A stretch of 64,000 nucleotides of DNA from the NCBI GenBank assembly GCA_910575705.1, contig CAJTFG010000001.1:124001-188000 (forward strand), in the 5' to 3' direction. The DNA is from Erysipelotrichales bacterium. GTDB lineage: Bacteria > Bacillota_I > Bacilli_A > Erysipelotrichales > Erysipelotrichaceae. The notes beneath the pieces were generated by a model. It was given only the letters and a program-made list of their open reading frames with translations. It searched no databases and was not told where the DNA came from. Of the stretch, positions 9,263 to 18,758 are shown one piece after another; within the stretch, counting starts at the first letter, position 1; the number at the start of each line of letters is the position of its first letter. Both the position numbers and the translations under genes were made by a program.

Positions 9263-9325
9263 GCCTTTTTTATCATTTTATCACTTTTTTCATAAAGTGT
9301 ATCCATGAGCCCTTTTTTCCCTATT

Positions 9326-10501
9326 TTACGCCGCTTCCTCAGATATTTCACCGGCTTTTATCAAAGACATCTTCGTAATAGCAGGTCCTACCAATTCATA
9401 TATGAGCGTCGCACACAATATGATCGCACGGATCGTTTCTCCCGCTCCCGGAACATTTGCCTGAGCGATCAGCGAAAGTCCGATGGCAACACCAGCCTGC
9501 GGCACCAGACAAGGCCCCAAATAGCGAGACACTTCCGGTTCTGCACGCATGATCTTGGCACCCAGCGCAGCTCCCGTCACCTTTCCTAAGACACGAAGCA
9601 ATACATAAATAATACCAGTTACCCCGATCATCGGTATGACACGGATGTTAAGCTCTGCCCCGGAAAGCACAAAGAACAGCATAAACAACGGCGGTGTAAT
9701 CTCATCGCAAAGTGTCATGATCTTCTCATCCAGAGAAGATAAATTGGTAAACACCGCTCCCAATACCATACACACCATCAAACTGGAAGCATTGCAAGCA
9801 TCCGCAACCGGCACAGCTGTTAACACAAAAGCGATGATAAGTGACAACCGCATGGCGCGATCTTTCATGAATTTTAATACATATGTGAAGACGATACCAA
9901 AAACCGCTCCCAATATTACCGAAGTCAATACTTCTATAAAAGGACTCAGCACCGACATCAACACCGATGTACCCGGAGCGTGGATCGCTCTTGTTACCGC
10001 CAAAGAAAAACCAAAAGCAATCAAAGCAACCGCATCATCAATCGCAACAACACTCAAAAGCGTTTCTGTTACCGATCCTTTTGCCTTATATTGTTTGATA
10101 ACCATGATCGTTGCCGCCGGTGCCGTCGCCGAAGCGATCGCACCCAACATCAAAGAAAAACTAAATTCCTGCCCACACAGTAAAAGAGCACACGTCACAA
10201 AAATAACCGCCATAACCCCTTCCATCACGGCAATTACGATCGGCGTCATACCCACTCTTTTAAAATAACTGATCTTAAACTCACTGCCGATGGAAAAAGC
10301 GATAAATCCAAGTGCAATATCCGAAAACACCGTTAAGGTTTCCGTTGCTTCCAACGTAACCAATCCCAGACAATAAGGGCCTATCAATAATCCCCCTATC
10401 AGATACCCGGTAACAGCGGGAAGACGAAACAAACGTATGATCTTCGCTCCCACTATTCCCGTAAACAGCAAAATGCCGGCCTGCAGCAATATATTATCCA
10501 A
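9326..10501 (-). CDS. Cation:proton antiporter, CPA2 family
   Basis: 391-aa polytopic membrane protein with about 12 hydrophobic segments, the size of the bare transport domain without the regulatory RCK domains of Kef proteins. Family signatures are GYLIGGLLIGPYCLGL near residue 32, GAIASATAPAATIMVI and LLSVVAIDDAVALIAFG, the latter carrying the Asp-Asp pair of the ion site. Probably exchanges Na+ or K+ for H+. It starts with TTG at 10501 behind AAAGAGGG, 25 bp downstream of a PII-like gene, so the two are likely co-transcribed. Confidence 0.88.
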   Translation of the reverse strand: MDNILLQAGILLFTGIVGAKIIRLFRLPAVTGYLIGGLLIGPYCLGLVTLEATETLTVFSDIALGFIAFSIGSEFKISYFKRVGMTPIVIAVMEGVMAVIFVTCALLLCGQEFSFSLMLGAIASATAPAATIMVIKQYKAKGSVTETLLSVVAIDDAVALIAFGFSLAVTRAIHAPGTSVLMSVLSPFIEVLTSVILGAVFGIVFTYVLKFMKDRAMRLSLIIAFVLTAVPVADACNASSLMVCMVLGAVFTNLSSLDEKIMTLCDEITPPLFMLFFVLSGAELNIRVIPMIGVTGIIYVLLRVLGKVTGAALGAKIMRAEPEVSRYLGPCLVPQAGVAIGLSLIAQANVPGAGETIRAIILCATLIYELVGPAITKMSLIKAGEISEEAA

Positions 10502-10526
10502 AGCAATACCCTCTTTCTAACATTCC

Positions 10527-10871
10527 TCAATCCGAAAAGCTTCCGCCCTCGATAAAATCCACGGGAACCGTAAACAATATCCCGGTATCCGGCTTGCTTA
10601 AATCACCAAGTACTTCTGATGCCGCTTTTCTGGCATCCGCTACCTGATCATCCTTCAAAACAGCAAGCACTGTTTTATTCTCTTCTCGTTCTGGATTCAG
10701 CAACGCTCTTAATGAGCCGAGAAAATTCACATCGCTATCCTCATTCATCAATTCCCGCGCCATCCCTGTACTCGATAAGATCGTTGCACCGCTGATTCCG
10801 TTTTCCGCAAACGCCTGTAGCAATTCATCCAAAACTTCTACTTTATTCAGAATGATAACCATCAACTTCAT
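10527..10871 (-). CDS. PII-like signalling protein linked to antiporter
   Basis: 114-aa protein with the ferredoxin-like PII/CutA pattern: an N-terminal MKLMVIILNKVEVLDELLQAFAENGISGATIL strand-helix, a middle segment where the T-loop would be (NFLGSLRALLNPEREENKTV) and a closing strand TGILFTVPVDFIEGG. The uridylylated Tyr of classical GlnB is absent. As first gene of a pair with a CPA2 antiporter it probably senses a nucleotide and gates the antiporter; that is inference from position. Ribosome site GGAAGGGAAC. Confidence 0.65.
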   Translation of the reverse strand: MKLMVIILNKVEVLDELLQAFAENGISGATILSSTGMARELMNEDSDVNFLGSLRALLNPEREENKTVLAVLKDDQVADARKAASEVLGDLSKPDTGILFTVPVDFIEGGSFSD

Positions 10872-10932
10872 AAAGTTCCCTTCCTTTCAATGTTTCCATT
10901 ATACGCTTCGCAAAATACAAATGCAAACAGCA

Positions 10933-12108
10933 TCAATCATCTGCTGTCTGCTCGATAATACTCTTCATCGCATCCTTATCCATACCGCCGCTTACATATC
11001 CCTGAATACGGAAATCGCGGTTGATCATATAAACTGTCGGAAGAGAATGGACGGCATAACTCGCAAACACAAAGCTCTCTTCATCAAGCAACACAGGATA
11101 GCGAATATCATTCTCCTCGGCAAAATCACGGATTCCCTCTTCATCCGCATCCCTGCCTCCCGGCACAATGACGCTTATTATGATAACGTCTTCCTGATTT
11201 TTACCATACTCCTCATAAAGCTCATTAAGATCCGAAATTCCCTTTCGGCAATACGGACACCAAGTAGCCCAAAAATTCAAATAGATCGTCTTTCCCCGAT
11301 AATCCGAAAGCCGCGCTTCTCTGCCATCAAGATCACGAAGCTGAAAATCGACAGCTTCTGCTTTTTCCTCATTTACCTGAGAAGCATTGGTCATCCGCTG
11401 TACATCATCTTCATGAAACGCTCCTGCAAACATCATAAATCCGATGACGACAAGCATAACGCCACCGATGCGAATCAGCATGCGCAAAGAACTCTGATAT
11501 TTTTTTATCAGCTGCAAGACAGTCGCGGTAAACAACGCCACGATCAAAAACGGAACTACAAAGCCTAAAGCATATGTTCCAATATATAAAAAGCTCAGCA
11601 TTACCGTATCCGCATTCCCAGCCATGATAAGCACGGATGACAAAGCCGGGCCTACACAGGGCGTCCATGCAAAACTAAATGTAAATCCCATGACAAACGC
11701 CAATATAAAATTCATGGACTTTCCGTTCATTCCAAATGGCAGGCGCCATTCTTTTGCGAAAAACGGTATATGAAAAAGCCCCATCTGAATAAATCCCATA
11801 CCTATGATCAACAGGCCGCCGATCCTGATCAGCAAAAATTTCTGTTCTTCAAAAAATCGGCCCAGTGCAAAAACGGAAAGTCCCAACAGAAAAAAAGCTG
11901 TCGTAATCCCCAACACAAAGCTAACGGTATAAAGAAATACCTTCCTTTTTTGATACTCAATCGTTCCATCTGCTTTTACCGTTTTCGCATTACCGCCCAG
12001 ATAACTGAAATACAGCGGCAAAATCGGTAAGATACATGGAGAAAAAAAGGAGATGACGCCTTCCGCAAACGTCAGTATCAAAGACGCATCCGTCGTTAGA
12101 TCAAACAT
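10933..12108 (-). CDS. CcdA-type membrane protein fused to TlpA-like thioredoxin domain
   Basis: 391 aa in two parts. Residues 1-235 match CcdA/DsbD-beta, with six or so membrane helices and the paired cysteines in SFFSPCILPILP and SFAWTPCVGPAL. Residues 255-391 are an extracytoplasmic TlpA/ResA-like domain with the active site WATWCPYC. The protein would move electrons from cytoplasmic thioredoxin across the membrane to its own outward thioredoxin, reducing disulfides or repairing surface proteins. This fusion is known in Firmicutes. Stand-alone minus-strand gene. Confidence 0.92.
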   Translation of the reverse strand: MFDLTTDASLILTFAEGVISFFSPCILPILPLYFSYLGGNAKTVKADGTIEYQKRKVFLYTVSFVLGITTAFFLLGLSVFALGRFFEEQKFLLIRIGGLLIIGMGFIQMGLFHIPFFAKEWRLPFGMNGKSMNFILAFVMGFTFSFAWTPCVGPALSSVLIMAGNADTVMLSFLYIGTYALGFVVPFLIVALFTATVLQLIKKYQSSLRMLIRIGGVMLVVIGFMMFAGAFHEDDVQRMTNASQVNEEKAEAVDFQLRDLDGREARLSDYRGKTIYLNFWATWCPYCRKGISDLNELYEEYGKNQEDVIIISVIVPGGRDADEEGIRDFAEENDIRYPVLLDEESFVFASYAVHSLPTVYMINRDFRIQGYVSGGMDKDAMKSIIEQTADD

Positions 12109-12235
12109 ATTATCACCGTTTTTATTTTATCATCGGATGAGCGGAAAACCAAGCGATATATTTTCACACAACCTTCAGCATCGCAACAGATCGCCTCCAC
12201 ATTGACCATATAGGATAAAAAAGAAAGAAGGAAAA

Positions 12236-12961
12236 ATGATGAACCATATGATCCACTGTTTCGAAAGAGCAGAAAAAAAGTATCTTTTAACCAAAGAAAA
12301 ACAAGAAGAACTGCTGCATCGCATATCTCCTTATATAGAAGAAGACAGCTATGGCAGATATACGATTGGAAACATCTATTACGATACCGATTCCTATGAG
12401 CTGATCCGCACATCCCTGCAAAAACCGCCTTATAAAGAAAAACTGCGCATGCGCAGCTATGGCATACCGAAAAAAGACGATACCGTATTTTTGGAGTTAA
12501 AAAAGAAATATGACCACACCGTTTATAAACGAAGGATCTCTTGTACGCTTTTGGAAGCAGAGCGCTTCTTCACAAAAGGACGCATTTCCGGAGGTCACGA
12601 TCAGATCACTCATGAGATCCTATATTTTATGAACTTTTATCAACCGAAGCCAAAGGTATATCTCGCTTATGACAGAACGGCATATCAAGGGCGCTATGAT
12701 AAAGGTCTCAGAATCACCTTCGATCAACAAATACGATCCCGCACATACGATCTACAGCTGGATAAAGGCGATTACGGAAAGCCGTATTTTTATCATCAGG
12801 AGGTTTTGATGGAGATCAAGACTGCTTATGCACTGTCGCTCTGGCTGACTGCCATTTTATCGCAAATGCAAATTTATCCTGCTTCCTTTTCCAAATACGG
12901 AAGCATTTATACACGAGATATCGCAAAAAAAGAAACAGGAGGAAACATTTATGCTAGATAG
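12236..12961 (+). CDS. VTC-domain protein (polyphosphate polymerase-like)
   Basis: 241-aa VTC domain. Seen are the tunnel-fold signatures RAEKKYLLTKEKQEEL at the N-terminus, IGNIYYDTDSYELI, KEKLRMRSYG, VFLELKKKYDHTVYKRR and RITFDQQIRSR, which supply the basic and acidic residues that line the triphosphate tunnel. Eukaryotic VTC4 makes polyphosphate; the bacterial activity is usually inferred. It overlaps the DUF4956 gene by 11 bp and begins a three-gene operon with it and a carbohydrate-binding lipoprotein. Confidence 0.88.
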   Translation: MMNHMIHCFERAEKKYLLTKEKQEELLHRISPYIEEDSYGRYTIGNIYYDTDSYELIRTSLQKPPYKEKLRMRSYGIPKKDDTVFLELKKKYDHTVYKRRISCTLLEAERFFTKGRISGGHDQITHEILYFMNFYQPKPKVYLAYDRTAYQGRYDKGLRITFDQQIRSRTYDLQLDKGDYGKPYFYHQEVLMEIKTAYALSLWLTAILSQMQIYPASFSKYGSIYTRDIAKKETGGNIYAR

Positions 12962-13625
12962 TCTCATATTTGACAGCACCGGAAATCTGACACTGGAAAA
13001 CACCTTGTTATGTACCGCATGCTCCGTTATTTTAGGCTTCATGATCGCTATTTCTTATCGCTATGAAGAACCGCATTCAAAAAATTTTACCATGTCTTTG
13101 GTATTGTTACCGACACTCGTACAATTCGTTATTATGCTCGTCAACGGAAATCTCGGAACCAGCGTTGCTGTATTAGGCACATTTTCTTTAGTCCGCTTCC
13201 GCTCCGTACCGGGAACATCCAAAGAAATATGCTATATCTTTTTAGCTATGGCGATCGGATTGGCAACCGGGATGGGATTCATCGGATTTGCGATCCTGCT
13301 TACGATGACTGCCGTTATACTGCTGTTTCTGATGATGATATCCAAATTCGCACAGCCCAAAACAACACAGAAAGAACTCAGGATCACCATCCCGGAAAAT
13401 TTAGATTATACGGAAATCTTTTGTGATCTGTTTGAACGGTATACCGATATGGTACGCTTAAATAAAGTAAAAACGACGAATCTCGGCAGTATGTACGAAC
13501 TGCATTATGAAATCCGTTTAAAACAGGCCGATAAAGAAAAAGAACTGATCGATGCCATCCGCTGCCGAAACGGAAACTTAACCGTCATATGTTCTCGGAT
13601 AAAGATCAGTCATGAAGAATTGTAG
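12951..13625 (+). CDS. DUF4956 membrane protein
   Basis: 224 aa. Four hydrophobic segments in the first 130 residues contain the DUF4956 hallmark TSVAVLGTFSLVRFRSVPGTSKEI. The C-terminal ~90 residues are soluble and ferredoxin-like (RITIPENLDYTEIFCDLFERY, LHYEIRLKQADKEKELIDAI). The protein is nearly always encoded beside VTC-domain proteins and probably forms a membrane partner for the polymerase. The strong AGGAGG ribosome site lies inside the end of the VTC gene, so the pair is translationally coupled. Confidence 0.9.
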   Translation: MLDSLIFDSTGNLTLENTLLCTACSVILGFMIAISYRYEEPHSKNFTMSLVLLPTLVQFVIMLVNGNLGTSVAVLGTFSLVRFRSVPGTSKEICYIFLAMAIGLATGMGFIGFAILLTMTAVILLFLMMISKFAQPKTTQKELRITIPENLDYTEIFCDLFERYTDMVRLNKVKTTNLGSMYELHYEIRLKQADKEKELIDAIRCRNGNLTVICSRIKISHEEL

Positions 13626-13634
13626 GTAAGAAAC

Positions 13635-15491
13635 ATGAAGATAATTTGTTCGATATTATGCTGTCTGCTCCTCTGCGGGTGCTCGTCTTCCAAAAAGACC
13701 AGCACAGAAGAGATCGCCTCTGATTTCGCCGTAACATGGGATGCATACGATCTGGATAGCGATTGGAGCGATGAAACAGCAGAAACGATCCGATTACAAG
13801 GAAACACGATACAATACGAAGGCGTTCACGCTTCTATAACCGATTCCGGCATCACCATCAAACAGGCAGGAACCTACCGTATCCATGGTACGTTGGATAA
13901 TGGTTCTATCATTATCGATGATCCTAAAAACGCACACATCAAAATCGTTTTGGACGATGCGCATATCACCTGTGACGACCATGCGCCGATATATATCAAA
14001 CAAGCAGACAAAGTAGTTCTGACGCTTGCCGATGGCACAGATAACACGTTGGAAGACGGCACTGTGTATCATTCGGAGGACACAACCGATACAACACCGA
14101 GCGCCACAATATATTCTGAAGATGATCTTACGATCAACGGAAACGGAAGTCTGCGGATAACCGCTAATTACAACAATGCCATACAAAGTAAAGATGATCT
14201 GAAAATTGTCAGCGGCACTCTTCAAATCACAGCGGCTAACGACGGTCTTGTCGGAAGAGACCTGCTTGCTGTAAAAGACGCCTCCATCACATTAAACAGC
14301 ACGGGTGATGCTATGAAAAGTACAAATGAAGAGCAAAGCCAGAAAGGAAATATCGTTATGGAAGGCGGAACCATCACGATACGATCTCAGGCAGACGGCA
14401 TACAAGCGGCAAACGGTCTGTATGTTTACGGAGGCACTATCCAAATCACAAGCGGCGGGGGGAGCGTTCCCCATTCCGATCCTCTCACATTTAAAGACGC
14501 TCCATGGGAGACGTCTGCAAATACAGAAGATACGATCAGCACAAAGGGAATGAAATCAGAGAATTTCACACAGATTACCGGCGGCACATTGTATTTAGAT
14601 TCTCTCGACGATGCTATCCATACAAACGGGATCCTGATGATACAAGGCGGCTCTTTTCAAATCAAAAGCGGTGATGACGGTATACATGCCGATACCTCCT
14701 TCACCATATCTCAGGGCACGATCGTGATCGAGGAATCTTATGAAGGCATCGAAAGCAGCATACTTTATCTGGATGGCGGCGATATCCATATAACAGCCAG
14801 CGATGACGGGTTAAATGCCGCCGGAAAAACAGAAGATTCCGACAATAAAAAAGAGTCCTTTACAGAAGATACGTCCAAACAGATCTTCATCAACGGCACT
14901 TATGTATATATTGATGCAGGAGGAGACGGAATCGACTCTAACGGCAGTATCACCATGAGCAAAGGTACCGTCATCATAAACGGACCGGCTGACAACGGAA
15001 ACGGCGCTTTAGACTTTAACGGTGCCTTTACCATATCCGGCGGTTATCTGCTTGCGGCAGGAAGTTCTGGCATGCTGCAGACACCGACTGATATAACGAA
15101 CGGAAACTGCATAATGGCATATTTCCCTTCCACCTCCGCACCGATCCACATACAAGATGAGAGCGGAAAAAGCATACTAACCTTTCAGCCTGCAAAATCC
15201 ATACAATCAATCATTTTATATAGCGCCGATTTAAAAACAGAAACAACATATGAGATCTACATGAACGGAGTTGCAGAAGGCACGCAAAAGGACGGTATAT
15301 ACAGTGAAGCTTCTTACAGTAGCGGAACGCTTTATGACACGTTTACCATACAAAGTAACCCTACTATCATCAAGGATGCGCAACAGACAGATACAATACC
15401 AAAACACCCAAATGACATGCAGAATCCCGATAACATGCCGCCAACATCGCAAGAACAACCTCCACAGCCACCTACCGAAAGACACCCATAA
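13635..15491 (+). CDS. Carbohydrate-binding lipoprotein, Cthe_2159 type
   Basis: 618-aa surface lipoprotein with lipobox LLCGC near residue 20. The body is a right-handed beta-helix built of repeated strands and G-D/N turns (DDLTINGNGSLRITANYNNAIQSKDDLKI is in the Cthe_2159 consensus region, followed by NDGLVGRD, DAIHTNGILMIQGGSF and DDGIHADTSFTI). Cthe_2159 of Clostridium thermocellum binds cellulose-like and acidic polysaccharides. The C-terminal 25 residues are Pro/Gln-rich. It sits 9 bp after DUF4956, suggesting the operon couples a membrane polymer system to a cell-surface polysaccharide binder. Confidence 0.88.
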   Translation: MKIICSILCCLLLCGCSSSKKTSTEEIASDFAVTWDAYDLDSDWSDETAETIRLQGNTIQYEGVHASITDSGITIKQAGTYRIHGTLDNGSIIIDDPKNAHIKIVLDDAHITCDDHAPIYIKQADKVVLTLADGTDNTLEDGTVYHSEDTTDTTPSATIYSEDDLTINGNGSLRITANYNNAIQSKDDLKIVSGTLQITAANDGLVGRDLLAVKDASITLNSTGDAMKSTNEEQSQKGNIVMEGGTITIRSQADGIQAANGLYVYGGTIQITSGGGSVPHSDPLTFKDAPWETSANTEDTISTKGMKSENFTQITGGTLYLDSLDDAIHTNGILMIQGGSFQIKSGDDGIHADTSFTISQGTIVIEESYEGIESSILYLDGGDIHITASDDGLNAAGKTEDSDNKKESFTEDTSKQIFINGTYVYIDAGGDGIDSNGSITMSKGTVIINGPADNGNGALDFNGAFTISGGYLLAAGSSGMLQTPTDITNGNCIMAYFPSTSAPIHIQDESGKSILTFQPAKSIQSIILYSADLKTETTYEIYMNGVAEGTQKDGIYSEASYSSGTLYDTFTIQSNPTIIKDAQQTDTIPKHPNDMQNPDNMPPTSQEQPPQPPTERHP

Positions 15492-15496
15492 GCAGA

Positions 15497-15522
15497 AAAA
15501 GACTTCTAGAAGTTTTTTTTTA
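15497..15522 (+). terminator. Terminator after the VTC operon
   Basis: A short ACTTCTAGAAGT palindrome is flanked by A residues and followed by nine T, just after the stop of the lipoprotein. Confidence 0.6.
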
Positions 15523-15591
15523 ATAATCACTTATAATTTACTCGTTTTCAGATCCCTCTGAATAGTTACTTTCCCTTCATTTATAATGATT

Positions 15592-16902
15592 TTATCGCCT
15601 ATTTAATACGCATACACTTTCAATATGCGGCGTATGAGAAAACATATCGATCGGAACGATTTTTTTCACCTGATAACGCTTCTGCAACACACCGAGATCT
15701 TTGCCTAACGTCGCAGGATTACAAGAAACATAGACCATTTCACGAATTCTGCTTTGCAATATACAAGCAAGCATAGCATCATCCAAACCAGTTCTCGGCG
15801 GATCGACGATCAATACATCGATCGTTTCTTTTTTTGATAGATATAAAAGTTTATCCGCCGCATCCGCACAAAGAAAATGAACATGGTCGCTATGATTCAG
15901 CTTCGCATTGCGATTCGCATTGACAACCGCATCTTTTATACTTTCAATCCCGATGATCCTCTCCGCCTTATTTCGCAAATACAAAGAAATAGCCCCGATA
16001 CCGCTGTATGCTTCCACGATCAGCTTCTTTCTACCACCGACCATATCCGCAATCGTACGATACAATACCTTCGCTTGCGATGTATTCAGCTGAAAAAACG
16101 AACGTGGTGATATCTGCAACTGAAGATCGTCTAATTGCAGCGGCAAATACGTCTCATTCCCCAAATGAATCATACGAGAGCCAAAAACATCCAACGATTT
16201 TCTTGAAGTATGTATAGACTGCCATAAAGAATGCATTCCTTTCAGACGGCATAATTCTGACAGCATCGAATCGGGAAGTTCATCTTCTCCGGTAACCAAC
16301 GTACATTGATAACGGCCGTCAAACCCGCGTATTACCAAAGAACGGATCCCTTTTTTCTTTTTTACATCATAAGCCGGCATACGATACTTATTCAGTATAT
16401 GCAAAACTGCTTTACGCATATTTTCCAAACCGGGTTCATGAATGATACATGTTTCTATCGCATGAAAATAATTGGATCCCGGCACAAACATCCCCGTCAT
16501 TAATCTGCCGTCTTCACTGCGGCAAGGAAGCTTACATTGATTGCGATATCCGAATATATGTTCATTGGCAACCGGCTTCGCAATAAGCCGCGGATCGATC
16601 TGGGCATATTTTATAAGCGATTGACGCAGGATCTCATACTTATATTCCAACTGCTTGGGATATCGTGCAATCATCAAAGGACAGGCTCCGCAGCTCTTTT
16701 GAACATAGCATTTCGGCTGTATGCGGTCTTTGTTTTTACTCAAAATACGAACGGCTTTCCCAAGCGCATAACGCCGTTCTTTCTTTGTGATCTTTACATC
16801 CACTTCTTCATCGGCCAAAACATCCGGAACAAATACCGGAAGTTTATCCATATAACCGATCCCTTCCCCATTGATACCGGTCTTCACAATCTTCATCTTC
16901 AT
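15592..16902 (-). CDS. rlmD: 23S rRNA (uracil-5-)-methyltransferase, RlmD/RlmCD type
   Basis: 436-aa SAM-dependent RNA methyltransferase. It has an N-terminal TRAM domain (KTGINGEGIGYMDKLPVFV), a 4Fe-4S cysteine cluster (CYVQKSCGACPLM), a Rossmann core (EAYSGIGAISLYL), the LIVDPPRTGL motif and the catalytic Cys in VYVSCNPATL. In Firmicutes a single enzyme of this type (RlmCD) methylates U747 and U1939. The open frame reaches 16953, but the ATG at 16902, just past the stop of the YihY gene, gives a proper TRAM start. Confidence 0.93.
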   Translation of the reverse strand: MKMKIVKTGINGEGIGYMDKLPVFVPDVLADEEVDVKITKKERRYALGKAVRILSKNKDRIQPKCYVQKSCGACPLMIARYPKQLEYKYEILRQSLIKYAQIDPRLIAKPVANEHIFGYRNQCKLPCRSEDGRLMTGMFVPGSNYFHAIETCIIHEPGLENMRKAVLHILNKYRMPAYDVKKKKGIRSLVIRGFDGRYQCTLVTGEDELPDSMLSELCRLKGMHSLWQSIHTSRKSLDVFGSRMIHLGNETYLPLQLDDLQLQISPRSFFQLNTSQAKVLYRTIADMVGGRKKLIVEAYSGIGAISLYLRNKAERIIGIESIKDAVVNANRNAKLNHSDHVHFLCADAADKLLYLSKKETIDVLIVDPPRTGLDDAMLACILQSRIREMVYVSCNPATLGKDLGVLQKRYQVKKIVPIDMFSHTPHIESVCVLNRR

Positions 16903-16912
16903 ACTCTTTTTC

Positions 16913-17719
16913 CTACTTTCCCATGATCTTATCGGTAATTCTCTGACAGGCATTAAAATACGCCGCTGACTTCATCGGCAAACGGTCCTCGTAAAGATAA
17001 TGATCCTCAAACACCAGATTCAGACAATATCCAAAATAAATAATAAACGAAATAATATAAATCGACAGCAGCAAGGTCACCAGCGATGCAAGTGATCCAT
17101 ATACGGTTTCATAAGATGTAAATTCATTTACCAACGTAAAAAACAAGGCAGCCACACCCAAAATGGCGATCGTAGAAAACAAGCCGCCGATAATACCGAA
17201 ACTGAAATTCCGTTTGCGAAAAGACAAGGACCGGTAAATCATCGTAAAGATGATAAACATGATCATGGCAGAAACAAGCGGAAGATAATCGCTTAGCCAT
17301 GAGCCTATAAAAATGGATACGACGATCAGCAGTGCAAGACATATAAACAGATAGATAGCACGGAGGCGCACCGCCCATTTCGGCACATCCACCTCTTCAT
17401 GCTGAGCGCTGATCAACAAAAAAGAATATACGCTTCGGCTTGCCAGCCAGAAAGACGTACAAAGCGTAATGATCGCGGGAATTAAATTATATTCTTTCGG
17501 AACGATATATAAAATAAAATCTCCCAGAATTTCTTTGGGGATAAAACGTTCTACAAAACCGATCAGGATATTAGGATCTAAATATGCAAAATTAAACAGC
17601 ATTACAAAAATGATCAGCGATGGCGCCAATGCCAGCAAAAAGCTGAAAGATAAGGAATAGATGAACAAACTTCCTTCAAAGGAAGTGAATTCTTGATAAA
17701 GAGCAACGATCTTTTTCAT
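16913..17719 (-). CDS. YihY/BrkB family membrane protein
   Basis: 268-aa integral membrane protein with six hydrophobic segments. The family start MKKIVALYQEFTSFEGSLFIYSLSFSFLLALAPSLIIF is visible in outline, as are WLASRSVYSFL and VYGSLASLVTLLLSIYIIS. Often mis-called ribonuclease BN; the true function is unknown and may be transport or envelope related. It ends 10 bp upstream of the RlmD-type start and is likely co-transcribed with it. Confidence 0.9.
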   Translation of the reverse strand: MKKIVALYQEFTSFEGSLFIYSLSFSFLLALAPSLIIFVMLFNFAYLDPNILIGFVERFIPKEILGDFILYIVPKEYNLIPAIITLCTSFWLASRSVYSFLLISAQHEEVDVPKWAVRLRAIYLFICLALLIVVSIFIGSWLSDYLPLVSAMIMFIIFTMIYRSLSFRKRNFSFGIIGGLFSTIAILGVAALFFTLVNEFTSYETVYGSLASLVTLLLSIYIISFIIYFGYCLNLVFEDHYLYEDRLPMKSAAYFNACQRITDKIMGK

Positions 17720-17769
17720 CCCATCACCTTTTTATAATTGTACCCGATTCCACATACAAAGACAAGGAA

Positions 17770-18243
17770 CTATCTGCACTCTTCTATAAACTGCGCAGCC
17801 TTCTGGGCATCCTTTCCTATGATGATAATATAGTATTTCCCTATTTCCAATTCTTTATAAGATTTTAGCACCTCTTTATAAGAAGGCAGCAAAACAGTAT
17901 CCTGCTGTCGGCTTTCCACATAGGTATGCACCTTTTCTATCACATGTGTCCGGTTATCCTCCGTAATCTCAAAAAAAGCTATCTCATCCGGTACGGCCTG
18001 TAAAACCGCAGGATAGATACCATAGCTGACAACATCCTCCGTACGTAAGCCATACCGCTGCAAACCGCCGGTATCTGCATTCTCCTTCAGCATCATCAGT
18101 TGCCATCCGTTTTCGACCGATGCGCTGTTCAGTCTTCGTATCAGTTCTGTATGATCCAATGTCCCATCCTCAAAAGAGCCAAGTGAACTTCCGCACCCGC
18201 ATAAGCAAAGTATGCTTATCATCACCATCAGCATTTTTTTCAC
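17770..18243 (-). CDS. Small lipoprotein, function unknown
   Basis: 157 aa with a lipoprotein signal (MKKMLMVMISILCLCGCGSS; lipidated Cys about residue 16). The start is GTG at 18243 behind GGAGGG. The mature part has FFEITEDNRTHVIEKVHTYVESRQQDT and YYIIIIGKDAQKAAQFIEEC, matching the DUF4358-like pattern of small Firmicute lipoproteins; that assignment is tentative. Confidence 0.7.
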   Translation of the reverse strand: MKKMLMVMISILCLCGCGSSLGSFEDGTLDHTELIRRLNSASVENGWQLMMLKENADTGGLQRYGLRTEDVVSYGIYPAVLQAVPDEIAFFEITEDNRTHVIEKVHTYVESRQQDTVLLPSYKEVLKSYKELEIGKYYIIIIGKDAQKAAQFIEECR

Positions 18244-18347
18244 GGATATCCCTCCATGATGTACTATATGCCGGATACTTCCTGTTTCATGTCAAATAAA
18301 AAGCAAACACGGTTGTGTCTACTTTCCTATCATAGTTTTAGTAACAT

Positions 18348-18743
18348 TTAACGCTCATCGTTTTGCGCCCATTCCGGAACTTCATTTCCCCTTCTTAACA
18401 AAATCGCTTTCTGAAATTCCGTCTGATTTAAAAACTCCAACACCTCACGTTCTTCTTCCGGTGTACAGCCAATAAGCAGTTTGACCTCACAGTCCTTTTT
18501 TAAGATATCCGCACTTACGACTAATCCCTGTACAAGATTCGTCTTCACAGATCCGCGGAATACATCCAACGGTGCCTGATCCGTACTGGACGTATCTGAC
18601 AAATACCCGTAATCAACCGGATATATCAGATTGGAATATTTATAATGGCACGTATTTTTCGGCCGATCGATCACAAGCTTTGATGATAAAAACAGCGTAT
18701 CTAGCTTCTGCCAGAAAAAGGCGTTATTCTCATATGCATTCAT
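18348..18743 (-). CDS. Inorganic-pyrophosphatase-like protein with altered active site
   Basis: 131 aa. The segment NLIYPVDYGYLSDTSSTDQAPLDVF resembles the soluble pyrophosphatase core YPxxYG...DGDPLDV, but the central Asp of D-x-D-P-x-D is Ala (D-Q-A-P-L-D), and the protein is shorter than the about 175-aa enzyme. Other Firmicutes carry similar short proteins annotated as pyrophosphatases. Catalysis is doubtful; it may bind a phosphorylated ligand. AGGAGGAGC precedes the ATG, 15 bp downstream of no gene on its strand except the FMN enzyme at 18759, with which it forms a reverse-order pair. Confidence 0.65.
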   Translation of the reverse strand: MNAYENNAFFWQKLDTLFLSSKLVIDRPKNTCHYKYSNLIYPVDYGYLSDTSSTDQAPLDVFRGSVKTNLVQGLVVSADILKKDCEVKLLIGCTPEEEREVLEFLNQTEFQKAILLRRGNEVPEWAQNDER

Positions 18744-18758
18744 ATAGCTCCTCCTTTT

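Noticed and set aside
9250-9272. GGCTTGACAAGCC plus T run as a plus-strand terminator
   Set aside because: No plus-strand gene ends upstream, and the palindrome overlaps the tRNA-Glu -35 box; left as part of that promoter.
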